A stretch of DNA of 64,000 nucleotides, from positions 955,579 to 1,019,578 of the forward strand of contig CM049307.1 in the NCBI GenBank assembly GCA_026874595.1. The letters run 5' to 3'. The notes beneath the pieces were generated by a model that made no database searches, had not been told where the DNA came from, and saw only the letters and a program-made list of their open reading frames with translations. This stretch comes from Sipunculus nudus (Eukaryota > Annelida > Sipuncula > Golfingiida > Sipunculidae). A program made the position numbers and the translations under genes. Below, piece by piece: positions 1-12,285 of this stretch (position 1 is its first letter; each line of letters starts with the position of its first letter).

Positions 1-2225
1 AATAATTTCAAAGAATTACACATTTTTACCTGCATATATTTGAAGAGATCTCACCCATGTTTGATAAAATATAGACACAGAGATAAATGGCATAGGACAT
101 TTATTGTATGCCTTTTTCAAATAATATTAGGTCTTTTGTGAATATAAGTTTCAAAATGTGAGCAAAAGGTTGAGGGGATAAAGATTGCCTTAAGATGTAT
201 TTACTGGGGTACAGTGAACTAATGGTGAATTTTATTCAACTGTTAGCCATTTGAGGTCAGCAGAGGGTTATGGGCTAAGCTGGAAATGCAGATTTCAAAT
301 GTCCATTTTGTCAGAAAAAAAGATGATAAAAAAATGTGTTTTGAATTATTTGTTAATTACCATTTATAATATATTCATTGATAATCATCAGAGAGCATGT
401 AGGACATTATTGCTTGAAATCAGTAGAGACTATTTATATACTATTACTGGTACTTATGTACTTACCATAGTTATGTACTTATGGAAATCTTCTTTTGTTT
501 AACAGACTCCGGTGAGTATATGAGATATTCTCTGTAGATTTTGCCTGTATGGCAATGATATCGCTCCCATGTCTGACAACAGTACATTCTCAATTAGTTT
601 GAATGTCCAAATTAAATCATTCTATTACAGATTTTCAAATTAAAACAATAACAATTAAGTAAACAGGGTTTTTGATATTGATTGGACCTTTGATCTGTAA
701 AAGGCAGTATGAAAAACCTGGACCCCATGGATTTCCGGAGGCTAAAATCAATTTCCACATTTCCTATTCTTTATACTGGCAAAAGCAACCCCTAGAAAAC
801 TGGTGACCTTTACCTTCAAGGTTAAATCAGCCATTAGGAAATTATTTGTGTATGTTATAACTTTTGAACCATTCAGTATATTTTCATAAAATTGGACTTG
901 TGAAATGTTTCTACCAAAATTTCTGACATGTTGCAAACCAGTTACCCTAACCTTCATCTGCAAAGTCAAAATTAGCAGAAATAGAAATTTTTTTGTGAAC
1001 ACTATCACTTTTGGAAAACTCTTTCTAGTTTTATTTATGACTCAACGAGAAAAGAATTAACACTTCTGTCACACATTACATATGATTATCTGTTCATAAG
1101 TGAAAATATAATTAGTTCTGGGATACTAAGGCAAACTTATTTGATGAAGTGCACCACCAGTCATTGCTGACCTGAGAATGATATCAGAGCTCTTCCACAT
1201 AACACTGGTTTCCTTTTCCATTATTTTTTCTCTAAATTTGAACATCCATGTGTTTAAAGTTGGTAATAACATAATTACAGAAAGAAGTTTTTTTATTACT
1301 GGCATTTCAAGTGATGTTAGGTACAAGAATAATGACTTTATCAATTTACTTATCATACTTTTTCAGATGATGTAGACATATGGTGTAAATATCAAATATA
1401 AAAATATGAATAATAAAGAAGACATAAATATAGATATATCATACAGATACAAAAACAAAATAACTTAATCACATAGGTATTATGCTTGAATGTGATGTTA
1501 AAATATGTACTTAAGAAATGGTAAAACAATGAGTAAAAGGAGTCTGTGGGATCTGAGAGGTCCATGCATCAGGCTTCCTCTGTGTTAATTTTTAAAATAT
1601 GTTGGAAAACAGACATTTTTATGTTTTTAACCAAACATAATATATGTTATGTCCTTAGATAACTTGACAAATTAACATCAGTGTTTTTTATGAATTAGAT
1701 TCCTCTTAGGGTCTGTGATCCGGGGACTGTTGGGTCCAGGTTTTACACATTTAGGATCCAGGGTCCAGGTGTTACACATTGAAGTGATAATACCAGAAGA
1801 TAAGAATATGTACCTTATATTGTACCAATCCTGACTTTAACATGTATTTATGAAAAGAACCATTTCTGTTGTCCTTTGTATGCTTATGTTACTCCTTGAA
1901 TACTAGATTCAAAATGAGAAATTGCTCACTTTATACCCTATTAGCATTCACGTTTCACTTTTATTATGGCTGCTGTATTTACATACGAGCACTTACATTC
2001 AATCAGCTGTTCAAGCCTCTAGGAATAAAATTCACTACAGACTAGAATAATAACATTTTAAAATATTTCTTGCCTGCATTTATTTGCTGTTAACGGTTTT
2101 TGGCTCTAGCCTTTAATTGAAATCATTATGTACCCCATGCTATCACAGCCCCTGGCACTGCCGTGAACCAGTCATGACTGCCTGAGAGCAACATACTGTT
2201 GTAGTTCGGGGTACAAATCTAAGAT
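1..2225. other. AT-rich non-coding sequence
   Basis: No reading frame here looks like a gene. The short open frames have biased, low-complexity translations and no recognisable motif. The only splice-like signature is at 491-517: a pyrimidine-rich acceptor ending AACAG, six bases, then a consensus GTGAGT donor (see findings). The stretch could be intron or intergenic DNA. Confidence 0.6.
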
Positions 2226-3890
2226 TTTTAACTCAGCTGACTATAAGTCCTCTGAGCTATAGTCGTGGTCCATTGTCTGTTGTCCGTCCGCTGTCTGTCC
2301 ATCTGGATGTCCGTCCGTAAGACTGGCACGTTTCGACACTATTGGACCGACAAATCTGAAATTTGGCATACTGTTAGATGTCCCCAAAATCTCCCACCAT
2401 GCCGAAAATTGGGTCAATTGGACTTCGTTTCTTCGAGATATTAAGGAAAAACCTCAATTTTTTTATTAGAAATCTATTTTCACACTTCAGGACAGCCTAA
2501 TATCAAAACCACTCATCTGGTTTTCTTCATATTTACCATAAATATTCCTCTATATAGTTTCTATGTACATGCTAGAAATTAAGTCAGTATTATTTACTTT
2601 AAAAAAGTTATGGGCCCAAACATAATGGACTTTGTAAAAAAATCAGGAAAGATATTTGGTCACTTAAGACCAAATGTGTTAAAGGTAGGGACTTTTTTTT
2701 AGTAATACAACTTTTATTAATCAAAAATTTAATTGTATACCAAAAATTAGATCAAAATCTGTTAAATTTGTTTAAATATTGGCTAAAATATAAAATTGGT
2801 ACCTTAAATTTTGCCCAACTTTGGCCTCGGCACGTTTTTTTCATGTAAGTACTGTGGTTAAAATTTTCACAGCATGTACACATAAGGATTTAATCTGTTA
2901 AAATCTGAAATTTGAAAATAAATGCTGCAAAATTAAGCTAGTTATTGAATTTTTTTTGAAGGCTCTTGTTGTATTCCCTTACATTGTCAAGCAGTCCACT
3001 TGGGTGACTGTAGGTCATTCAGTGCAGCTCTCTATGCTCCCCAGGGTCTTGGCATAATGTTATGCAATCCCATCAGTATGGCAAGCCCTCTCTTCACTGA
3101 GTTAAGCTTGATCAGGCTGTCTGCAGTTAATACCATACCACAGGGAGCCTTTTCTCTGGCAACCCCCCCCCCCCCCACCCCATTCTGTTGACAGACCTGT
3201 ACTATGAACTAGATGAATCTTAAAATTAACATTTTTTCAGGAACAAGCAGTAACAAGGGAGACCCCTCCCCCCACCCACCCCTTCAATACACAGAACTAA
3301 TAAACAAGTTGAATCTTATAATTTTAACGTTAAATAAATTCTTTTTGATGAGACTTGGACAATTTTGATTTTTTTAAAGAAAAAAATTTCAGGATTTAAT
3401 CCTAATATTCAAATGTGATAAAATTTTAGGATCTAATGTAAGTGCTTACTGACAAGTTTAAAGAAGATATAAATACTTTGTAGCATTTCATTCATATCTC
3501 TTAAAGTTGGCGGGGCCTAGGTCACACAGTGAATAACACTGTTAACTTAGTATTAAAATTAGGAATATTGGTCAAACTTTGTGGGATTAATTTTTAACTC
3601 ATATGGCCATGTATTTAACTTTTGAAAAATTAATTACCTTCACACATTATTTGTTTATGAAATGTTACTTTTATATAACACTTATCTTAGGCCTATTTGT
3701 TCCCTTGATGCATCACTTAATGGTTTAGCTCATGTCCATTATTCTATAATTTACAAAGTTTCATTTTAGCAGGGCCATTTTCTCATTGCTTTTCTAATGA
3801 TAATATACATGAAAAACTAAAAGAAATAAAAATATTTTGCAATTACTAATATTTTCCAAAATTCAGCTGAGCAATGTGACCCATGGGTCC
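2226..3890 (+). repeat. Dispersed repeat with GCTCAGCTGA-type ends, copy 1
   Basis: It opens with AACTCAGCTGACTATAAGTC followed by runs of TGTCCGTCCG-like words. It closes near 3860-3890 with TTCAGCTGAGCAATGTGACC and then a GGGTCCCTT motif. The second copy at 9950-11325 has the same opening and closing motifs. The two ends are short inverted repeats of each other (GCTCAGCTGA). There is no transposase-like frame, so this is probably a non-autonomous element. A poly-C tract (about 3163-3176) lies inside. Boundaries are by motif only and the class is undetermined. Confidence 0.55.
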
Positions 3891-5239
3891 CTTGTTTCCA
3901 TCTTGTCTCAACAAACCAATGTAAATGGCAATCTCTATGAAAGCAGCAACATGACAGGTGAACAATGTATATTTTTCACTCCACCACTGAAATTTGTGCA
4001 TTTGCATCAAGTAAAGAAAAATAATTATTTTTTAAAAAGAAATCACCTTTTTAAAAAAATCATACAGAATTCAAACTATTTGGGAATGTACAGGTATTCT
4101 GCTTTATAGCTTAAACCACCAGTATGACCAATATTTTATGCTTGATAATTATCTATATATTTGATGTTAAAGTACATAATCATCCTTCCCCTGCTGTGCA
4201 TAAATGGCACTTCAGTATCCAATGATACCATATTTGATTTTCATGAAAGTTGATGTTAAATGAAGAATTATACTTATTTTGATAAGCATTGAGTTTCTTA
4301 TCTCTGTAGAGCTTGAAAATCAATTCAGATTTGCATTGTTATCAACTGTACAAAATGGACATAACTTATTCCATTCAAAGTAACAATATGAATGTTTTAA
4401 AACATTTATTTTAAGCTAAATTATTTTAAAAGCTTAGATTAAGACCTGCCTCGTTGCTGACACTGACAGTTGGTATAATATGCTATTACAACAGGAGTTG
4501 ATTCAGTCCCTCAATTTGCAGAGCTTAAATATCATGGCATATGTATTTTAGCCAATTTTTGTTGCAATATTGAAATTTCACCCTTCAACTTGACATTCTG
4601 GATTCAGATGAGGCCTCTCAGCTCTAAAGTTTAAAGGTTTAAGGCCAAACCTGGCATGTCCCATTCTTATTCATTGATTCTTCAGTATGATTTTTACTTT
4701 ATTTAATATAAAGATATTAGTGGATCCCCAAGTTTATGGTTACAAAGTGTTTCATGTTTTTATTTGAACATTATCAAAAGCCCCCTCCCATCCCCCAACA
4801 CACAAAGCAGTCATTTTTTATTTTATTTTGTAATATGATTGGCTACCAGCATATGAATACACCATGACCATTATTGGTCATTGGAATTGTGTTATCATAT
4901 ATCATATAGCATGAAATATGATTGGCTACCAGAAAATGAATATACCATGAATTGATTGGCCATTTGGATTGTGTAACTAATTGGCTACTGGAATTTTGTA
5001 ATCTGATTGGATCTTCAATTTCCTAATTTGTAATGTTCTATGATTAATGTGAGATACCCTTCCATGTTTTTTCATTTTGTGTAAGAGAATCACAGTGTAA
5101 CAGAACAATAAAGTTGTTGTTGTGCAGGGAGTGAGACACAGATTAATATCAGATAATTAAGGTAGAAGTGGCCTGCTGCAAGTTGAATGTGGCCAGTTTA
5201 AGGCCATGATTATTAATGATTCTTGAGAGTAATCAATCC
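3891..5239. other. Non-coding; cluster of ATTGG motifs
   Basis: No gene is seen. Between about 4838 and 5015 the pentamer ATTGG (inverted CCAAT) recurs about seven times, mostly as GATTGGCTACC-like words, which looks like a degenerate minisatellite. An AATAAAGTTGTTGTTG stretch near 5108 resembles a polyadenylation region, but no transcript can be tied to it. Confidence 0.5.
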
Positions 5240-5358
5240 TCATCATGAATAATCTTTGATATCTCATCATGTATAATCTTTGATATCTCATCATGTATAA
5301 TCTTGGATATCTAATCATGTATAATCTTGGATATCTCATCATGTTAATCTTTGATAGT
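5240..5358. repeat. 24-bp tandem repeat, about 5 copies
   Basis: The unit is built around TCATCATGTATAATCTTTGA followed by TATC, 24 bp, repeated about five times with few changes. Because 24 is a multiple of three, both strands show open frames with an 8-residue repeat. Those frames are repeat artefacts. Confidence 0.85.
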
Positions 5359-5552
5359 TTTGAGTTTCAGTCAGCTCAAAACAACAGAATGGGCATGAGA
5401 ATATTTCACACTCATTTTTATTTTAATTGGGTGTCATTATTTATCTTGATCACTGTGTTCATAATATGGATGAAGTAAGTTGCAAGAAATTAAAATGGAG
5501 GCATGACAAATTAAATGTCTTTTATTTTTCAGTTTTATAGATGGAAGAAAGG

Positions 5553-5686
5553 TTTGAATCAAAAGTTAGGTTTTTACTTTTAAACTTTATAGATATCAAC
5601 CAATATTCATATATGTAATTTGAATCAAAAGTTAGGTTTTTACTTTAAAACTTTATAGATATCAACCAATATTCATATATGTAATT
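5553..5686. repeat. 66-bp direct tandem duplication
   Basis: Two adjacent copies (5553-5618 and 5619-5684) both begin TTTGAATCAAAAGTTAGG and end TTCATATATGTAATT. They are almost identical, which suggests a recent duplication. No coding content. Confidence 0.9.
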
Positions 5687-5825
5687 TTAAAAAGAAGACT
5701 AAATTCAGTATTGGGTTTGTAATATTTATTTAGATGGGTTACCATCTGCCAGTTAGACATAACAAATGTATGTTGACATGAGGTGATGAATGGTTGATTT
5801 TCTATGCAGGGTACTTTTATTTTTG

Positions 5826-6424
5826 GTTTTGAGTGTTTTTATGACTTTTCTGTTTTTATGACCTTGTCTGTTTTATGACCTTGTCTGTTTTTATGACCCT
5901 GTCTGTTTTTATGACCAAGTTGTCTGTTTTATGACCTTGTCTGTTTTAATGACCTTGTCTGTTTTAATGACCTTGTCTGTTTTATGACCTTGTCTGTTTT
6001 ATGACCTTTAACTGTTTTATGACTTTGTCTGTTTTTATGACCTTGTCTGTTTTTATGACCTTGTCTGTTTTTATGACCTTGTCTGTTTTATGACCTTGTC
6101 TGTTTTTATGACCTTGTCTGTTTTAATGACCTTGTCTGTTTTAATGAAATTGTCTGTTTTATGACCTTGTCTGTTTTTATGACCTTGTTTGTTTTTATGA
6201 CCTTGTCTGTTTTATGACCTTGTCTGTTTTTATGACCTTGTCTGTTTTATGACCTTGTCTGTTTTTATGTCCTTGTCTGTTTTATGACCTTGTCTGTTTT
6301 TATGACCTTGTCTGTTTTAATGACCTTGTCTGTTTTAATGACCTTGTCTGTTTTTATGACCTTGTCTGTTTTTATGACCTTGTCTGTTTTTATGACCTTG
6401 TCTGTTTTTATGACCTTGTCTGTT
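5826..6424. repeat. 17/18-bp minisatellite TTTTATGACCTTGTCTG
   Basis: About 33 copies of a 17-18 bp unit (TTTTATGACCTTGTCTG). The main variation is the number of T or A residues before ATGACC. The array ends about 10 bp before the acceptor of the terminal exon at 6435, so the T-rich repeat forms most of the end of that intron, including the likely branch-point and polypyrimidine region. Confidence 0.95.
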
Positions 6425-6434
6425 AATGTTACAG

Positions 6435-6524
6435 GAAAAGAAAAAGCTCTATGAAGAACAGCAACTTAAAATGAGTCGTGAAGGAACCAGCTTCCTTGAC
6501 AGCATCCGCTCAGAGTATAACTAA
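6435..6524 (+). CDS. Terminal coding exon of an unrecognised host gene
   Basis: A TTAATGTTACAG acceptor is followed by 29 codons and a TAA stop at 6522-6524. The product is lysine/glutamate-rich at its start (EKKKLYEEQQ) and ends SFLDSIRSEYN, a balanced composition unlike the low-complexity translations around it. Base composition rises from AT-rich repeat to mixed exactly at the acceptor. The reading assumes phase 0 at the acceptor. The family is not recognised, and upstream exons were not found; they may lie left of the window or among the repeats. A 31-bp tandem repeat begins about 27 bp after the stop, in what would be the 3' UTR. A spurious splice site remains possible. Confidence 0.45.
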   Translation, partial: EKKKLYEEQQLKMSREGTSFLDSIRSEYN

Positions 6525-6550
6525 GACTGGAGCTGATCCATGCACTGCTT

Positions 6551-6736
6551 GAAAGGACAGGATCCCAGCAGTCAGTCCGATAAAAGAACAGGATTTCAGC
6601 AACTAATCAGATAAAAGAACAGGATTTCAGCAACAAATCCGATAAAAGAACAGGATTTCAGCAACCAATCAGATAAAAGAACAGGATTTCAGCAACCAAT
6701 CAGATAAATGAACAGGAATCCTTCAACCAATCAGAT
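6551..6736. repeat. 31-bp tandem repeat in the putative 3' UTR
   Basis: Copies begin at 6580, 6611, 6642, 6673 and 6704, each built on ATAAAAGAACAGGATTTCAG and then CAACCAATCAG. A degenerate copy starts near 6551. If the exon at 6435-6524 is real, this array is transcribed in its 3' UTR. Confidence 0.9.
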
Positions 6737-8476
6737 TTTATATGTATTAAAAAAAGAACAGGCCCACAGTACATTAGCTCTACAGCTAATTCTTGAAACT
6801 CCTCCTATTTGCTCCTAGTGGTGCAGATCAGCAGAACAACTTTCAAGTTTTTATTAAATCATAACAGTTGGTTCAGGTACAATACAATATAATAATTACA
6901 ACAGCATTGAAGGGCTTATTGTCAAATGTGATATACAGTGGACCATACAATTGCAACCAACTCTGGACTGAGAAAATTGGTCATAATAAGGGGGTGGTTG
7001 TATTTGTGAAATGATTACCCTGGTCAAATTCACAGGCTCGAATATGCCATGCCTTTGATGTATATTATAACAAAAGGTTTTACATTGCAGAATGGTCCTT
7101 AATATGAAATTTAATGTCTGTTGTGTAGTCTAAATAAAAAAACAATTTTTTTAATTTTAATCATGACTAAAATTAGTATATACATCATATTCTGTCAGAC
7201 AATAACATGAGAAATAAAAATAAGTATAAGTATTTAAGGGAACATGAGTACATGTAAAGCAGAACAAAAAGCACATTGTTCTGCATTAAGGAAACATTCT
7301 CAGAGTATCAAACTGAAAATTATGTGATCCTCATGCTACACCTGTCTTGACTAAAGCCAGAGGGAACATTGAATAGTAAAGACTGACATTTAATTAAATC
7401 AATATTTTTATCAAATCATGAAAAAAATTGCAGCTGTTTTGTTAAAAAATTTTCAGTCCATTTGATCCAATATTCCAGATCTTGAAGATGACCCTGCAAA
7501 ATTTCATTTACAGCATGAAAGAGGTATTCTGAATTGATCAATGGATATAGTCTCTCAAAGCACCCAGAAAAAGTAATAAAATAATAATTATCATATATTG
7601 GGATACATGATCCCATAAACTGTATTATAAATATATTTATAATTTTGATGTAAGCTTTATAAGTTTGGGAAAGTTATTGTATAAACATGATAAACTGATG
7701 CTGGATTTCAGTCTGTACCATGACCTATGGACCAAACATTTATTTGCCAAAAATATTACAAAATGCAAGGTATCTCATAATGGGGTATCATTGAGTATTT
7801 TTGTGTACTGGTTGTGCGTGATAATGATTAATATGAATATTGAGGTCACAAAATAAAGATTAGAAAATACTTTGGCTCTCATGAACTGTTCCTGATTGGT
7901 TGTTATAATTTTAATTTCTTATCTGAAACCATCATATTTTATATGCTTCAATGGTTCCTCCTTTTTAGTACAATGAAATTTGTTTTATCTGTACCAGTGT
8001 GAGCTTGAAAATGATTGCCCATAAAAAGTAACTTAATGGATAGAGGAATTGTTGATCATGACAAAAAGTCTGAAAATTGATCAACTAAAAACACCACTTG
8101 CACAGGTAAACATTGAACCACAAGTTTCATTGCATATATTGATACTGATGAAAGTGCTTTAGAAACCGGTAATATATTTTTGCAAGTGTTTTATCAGTGG
8201 TGGGAATGTTGAAGCCAAAGGTTACATTTGCTTGCACTTTTGATATATATGATTCTAGTTTGATATTAAAGTAGCCTGCATAATATTTTGTTAGCATCTT
8301 GCATATTATGAAGTCATGCACTTGTTATCATAAACAACTTATTGCAACATCAACATACATACACTTGTACTTAAATTAACTGCATCTATACTATTAAATT
8401 CATATGGAAACATTTCCAGTATTTATAATACTGACCTTTACAAAACAGGAATACCTGGCTTTTAATTTGGTAATAC
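6737..8476. other. Non-coding sequence
   Basis: AT-rich, with no supported gene. An open frame on the - strand (7416-7616, 66 codons) has a fairly normal composition, but no recognisable motif and no splice context. AATAAA-type signals occur near 7128 and 7850 and could serve the transcript ending at 6524. Confidence 0.5.
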
Positions 8477-9236
8477 TACAATGAAACCTCACATAATGAC
8501 CCACCCCTTATCTGGTATAGTCTGTTCCACAAAAGGGTGCTAATTAAAAATTTGGCAGTTATTCCCTTAAACTCAAATATTATCACACAGTCTGACCTTA
8601 TAGCTGATGAGGGACCAATGGCCTAATATAAGATGTAAAACCTCATTACAAAAACCAATATTTATATTTTGCAACTCTCTGGTTCCTCTGAATCTTGTGG
8701 CCAAGTGACATGGCATCTGCCATAGGTTTGCAGACGACTGTATTTTTTAGAATATTTATGACCAGTCATCAGCCGATCAGGAGCTTTCAAGTGCAGTTGT
8801 GTGAGCATGTGACCGGTGACCTTGACCTTCAGGAATGGGGTTGAGGTGTTGTAAAAAATACTGTTTGCTCATGTATTGATTTAATAGCATTGCTTTAATA
8901 TTTTGCTAGGTATGATTAAGATTTAGTTAAATGAGGCCAACACCCCATTCCTTCATTGCAACATGCCATCTGAAATAAATCTGCCAATTTATGAAAATAT
9001 TGCAAAATTTCAATGGGCACCCTTTTGTGGAACAGACTATATAACTAAAACACCATTATGAACTTCCAACACAGGTGGTACTATATTTATTTTGTATGTC
9101 CCTTATTACACAGTGAATGAGTGGTCAAGGAAGTCATTATATATATATATATATACAATAAAAACTTGCCTAACAACCACCTTGGTTTAGTGACCACCTC
9201 AACCACTTTTTTTTCTAATTTTGAGGTTTCACTGTA
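8477..9236. mobile_element. Outer TIR pair (TACAGTGAAACCTCA) around a nested MITE
   Basis: TACAATGAAACCTCA at 8477-8491 is the reverse complement, with one mismatch, of TGAGGTTTCACTGTA at 9222-9236. The pair encloses the smaller TIR element at 8516-9041, so an older non-autonomous DNA element may have been entered by a younger one. No transposase frame lies between them. The 15-bp match is short, so the element's existence is less certain than that of the inner one. Confidence 0.4.
8516..9041. mobile_element. MITE with 23-bp perfect terminal inverted repeats
   Basis: TAGTCTGTTCCACAAAAGGG plus TGC at 8518-8540 is matched perfectly in reverse complement at 9017-9039. The match continues imperfectly inward to about 42 bp. 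TA dinucleotides flank both ends (8516-8517 and 9040-9041), as expected of a TA target duplication of the Tc1/mariner type. Length is about 522 bp with no coding capacity, so this is a miniature inverted-repeat element dependent on an outside transposase. The superfamily is inferred from the TA flanks only. Confidence 0.75.
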
Positions 9237-9262
9237 TATAATGATATATATATTATATTTAT

Positions 9263-9397
9263 TGACAGTAGTATGCCCATCTTTTGGTATTTTATTTGTA
9301 TCACTATATGGACATTGGTTAGGGTTAGGGTTTAATATTTTATATTATATTCATTTACAGTAGTATGCCCATCTTTTGGTATTTTATTTGTATCACT
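9263..9397. repeat. Direct duplication of about 42 bp
   Basis: ACAGTAGTATGCCCATCTTT and the following GGTATTTTATTTGTATCACT occur at about 9263-9304 and again at about 9356-9397, nearly identical. Two TTAGGG units lie between them; they are too few to be telomeric sequence. Confidence 0.8.
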
Positions 9398-9949
9398 TTA
9401 TATGAACACTTTCTGAATTAGCTTCATATTGTAAGTGGACTTCCAGTATCTATTATTATTGAACACATAAATTATGTGAAGTAACTGCTGTTTGAATATA
9501 TGTACACTGTTTTGATTTTGATATTGATAGTGTTCATCTGACGGACTCTTATACAGACCAATTATAATATATAATAAAAATGACATTGGAATTAGTCTTA
9601 GACTTATTTTGCTGAAAGTCTCCAAAGGGTCAGGACCAAGTGTTTGTACAAAATGTTCTAAGAGTGTAGTTTATTGCACTCTTGCCCAAGTCACAAGGAT
9701 ACATAACACTCTCATCCAGATATTTGCTTTTTCCAATTTTGCTTCACACACTTCATAACAAGGAAAAAACTGTAAAAATCATATTTAAATATGCCTTGAA
9801 ATGCCTTAATGCTGTTTTGTGAAAAATGAAGTAAATGATCCAAATTGTTATCAGTGAAAGAATTTTGCAGCATTTTATTCATTATATTCCATACCAGTAA
9901 GATTATTATATCTGCTCTTCTGTGATACAGGTATTCTTAAAATAACATT

Positions 9950-11325
9950 TTTAGCTCAGCTGACTGAAAGTCAACTGAGGTATAGGAATGACGCTTAGTC
10001 TGTTGTCCATCCTGCCATTCAGTTGTCTGGCCATCAGTCCATCTATTAGCAAGGCACAAATCGTAACTGCTGGCCCTAGAAATAAAAATTTTAAGTGATC
10101 ATGCAGAGAGGTCAATAAAAAATCTCCTTGGAAACTTGAAATAAGGTCACTGCAACCTTTATCCTCTGACCCATGGGGCTTGTAAATACCTCCCCCCCCC
10201 CCCCCCCCCCCCCCCCCCAAATAATTAAAAATTCGATACAAAACCTCCAGTATCTTGAAAATCAATGCATGAATTGCCATGAATCTTGCCTTAAATATGA
10301 CCATGGTTGTCAGTTCCTGAAAACTGGTGGTGCCACCTCTGTTTTTTTTTTCAAATTTTTATGATTTTTCCTCATGTTTTTCAGACCATCAAATGATAGT
10401 TATTATGTCAGTTTCTCAGTTTTGGTTTTATCTAGTGTTCCGAAACCTTGTGTTTATTGGATATGACTGGTTTCATCAGTTCCTGAAGACTGATGGAGCC
10501 ATGCACCTGTATTTTTTCTATTTGTTATGCATTTTTCCTTTATTTTGAGATTGCCAAATTATATTGATACTATCAGATTAGCAACTGTGGTGTCATCTAG
10601 TGTCCTGAATAAGCAGATGCGCAATAGTAACCACCCTCCCCCATCTTTCAGTATATCTGTCAAATGTGTTTCCTAATGATAACTCCAGTTCAGGTAGACA
10701 TATGGATTTCAAACTTGACTTTCATATGGCCAACCTCAAAAGCAAGACTATTGATTTTGGGGTCATGACGTCAAAGTCACAGTACCCACTAATTTAGAAA
10801 GATTGTGGTTGCATATTGAGCCAGACATTTCATCCAAAAATGACCATCTTGACTTGCACATACAGCTGACCTGCCAATAGAGGAAGAACATGATTGATAT
10901 CGGTGTCACAAGGTCAAGGTCACAGGGGTCATCTGTCTACATATTTGTTTCCAGATGATAACTCCAGGATGGATTGAAATATTGGTTATTTATATATGGC
11001 CTACCACTAAAGTAAGTTCTCATGAGATCAGAGGTCAAGTTATCAGGATCTACTTCTTTAAAAAGATTTTAAGCCAAACTTTTCATCTCAGATCTTCCAT
11101 CTTTCACAAGTGGTCTACCTACCAATAGGGAAAGATTGTTTGATTTTGTGGTCACAGGTCAAGGTCACAGGGCCCATTCATTCACACGTTAATGGATTAT
11201 AACTCCAGTTTTAGTAGACAGATTGGCTTGAACTTGATAACATGACCCACATGTTGAAAAAGCTCATAAACATATTTTATAGACAAATTCAGCTGAGCGT
11301 CATAACCATTGGGTCCCTTATATGG
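9950..11325 (+). repeat. Dispersed repeat with GCTCAGCTGA-type ends, copy 2
   Basis: It opens TTTTAGCTCAGCTGACTGAA, with TTGTCCATCC-like words as in copy 1 at 2226. It ends near 11287-11325 with TTCAGCTGAGCGTCATAACC and then GGGTCCCTTAT, matching the end of copy 1. An internal partial duplication (10308-10345 and 10467-10505, CAGTTCCTGAA) and short GGTCAAGGTCACAGG words recur. There is no protein frame. The longest - strand frame (9951-10304) spans the poly-C tract and is an artefact. Confidence 0.55.
10192..10218. repeat. Poly-C homopolymer tract, about 27 bp
   Basis: An uninterrupted run of C lies inside the dispersed repeat. The exact length is doubtful because such tracts are prone to sequencing error. 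It can form i-motif/G-quadruplex-type structures on its two strands. Confidence 0.9.
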
Positions 11326-11405
11326 TATATATAATATGAGATGATAATGTTATATCTCAATTTATGTGCATCCGTCCATTTCCCATCCATATATCCATAA
11401 TCTGC

Positions 11406-11407
11406 GC

Positions 11408-11442
<35 letters not shown>
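11406..11442. repeat. (AT)n microsatellite
   Basis: A nearly pure AT dinucleotide tract. Confidence 0.95.
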
Positions 11443-11443
<1 letters not shown>

Positions 11444-11979
11444 TCTGCTTGCTCATTTCATGAAATGGGCAACCTGACTACCGGGAATAAATGTCTCAAT
11501 ACTGTAAGGTATAAAGGACTGTTAAAAGGATTCTTTTTGACTATCTGCTCATGTAAATGGCAAGTGGAATGTGCTGTACAAACCATTATAATTTATACAT
11601 CATAATTTCTATTCTATAATAAGCTTGAATTAACACTGAGTTGTTACACTGAGATGCATGCTTTCATGTGTATGTCACCAGCGTGGTACAAAACATGCAA
11701 AATGGCATATGAGACCGGCATAAATTGATAAAATGACCAAGAGTCATTTAAATTTGCATTTTGTTTGTAACTTAAAATTATGTTTTTGTTTTTGGAAATG
11801 TTAAACAACATATTCTATCAAAGTATTAAGCACTTTCTATCTTCATTGTAATGCCAGAGTTTAAATTAAGTATTTTAACTATGTATTTAATAATATTAAA
11901 AATTAGTAAGTTAGGTATATATTATATAATCATGATATATTGTTCTGATACATATTACCTATCAATTTCATGAAATGGG

Positions 11980-12005
11980 TAGTATATATATATATATATA
12001 TATAT

Positions 12006-12036
<31 letters not shown>
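11980..12036. repeat. (AT)n microsatellite
   Basis: AT dinucleotide tract with one G interruption. It flanks a short unique block at 12037-12205 that a third AT tract closes. Confidence 0.95.
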
Positions 12037-12042
<6 letters not shown>

Positions 12043-12203
12043 GTGATGGATCTGAAGCACTAGGCCGCTTTCGGCTCATCACGTGACTGAAGTTCAACTA
12101 ACTGTGATATTGGTTTTTCACACGGTTTGGTGTGGCGACGGGTGGAAATTATTTCTGAACGTTTGTTCAATACGTTCATTTGTTTAGAGCTTATGATTGC
12201 TTA

Positions 12204-12206
<3 letters not shown>

Positions 12207-12282
<76 letters not shown>
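12207..12282. repeat. (AT)n microsatellite, about 38 units
   Basis: The longest AT tract in the window, uninterrupted. Confidence 0.95.

Positions 12283-12285
<3 letters not shown>

Noticed and set aside
7416-7616. Small protein or exon on the - strand
   Set aside because: The composition is reasonable and it has a Met, but there is no splice signal, no family resemblance and no neighbouring exon. Chance open frames of this size are expected here.
9318-9333. Telomere repeat
   Set aside because: Only two TTAGGG units occur, inside a local duplication.
9951-10364. Glycine- or proline-run proteins
   Set aside because: Both frames depend on the poly-C tract at 10192-10218 and fall inside a dispersed repeat.
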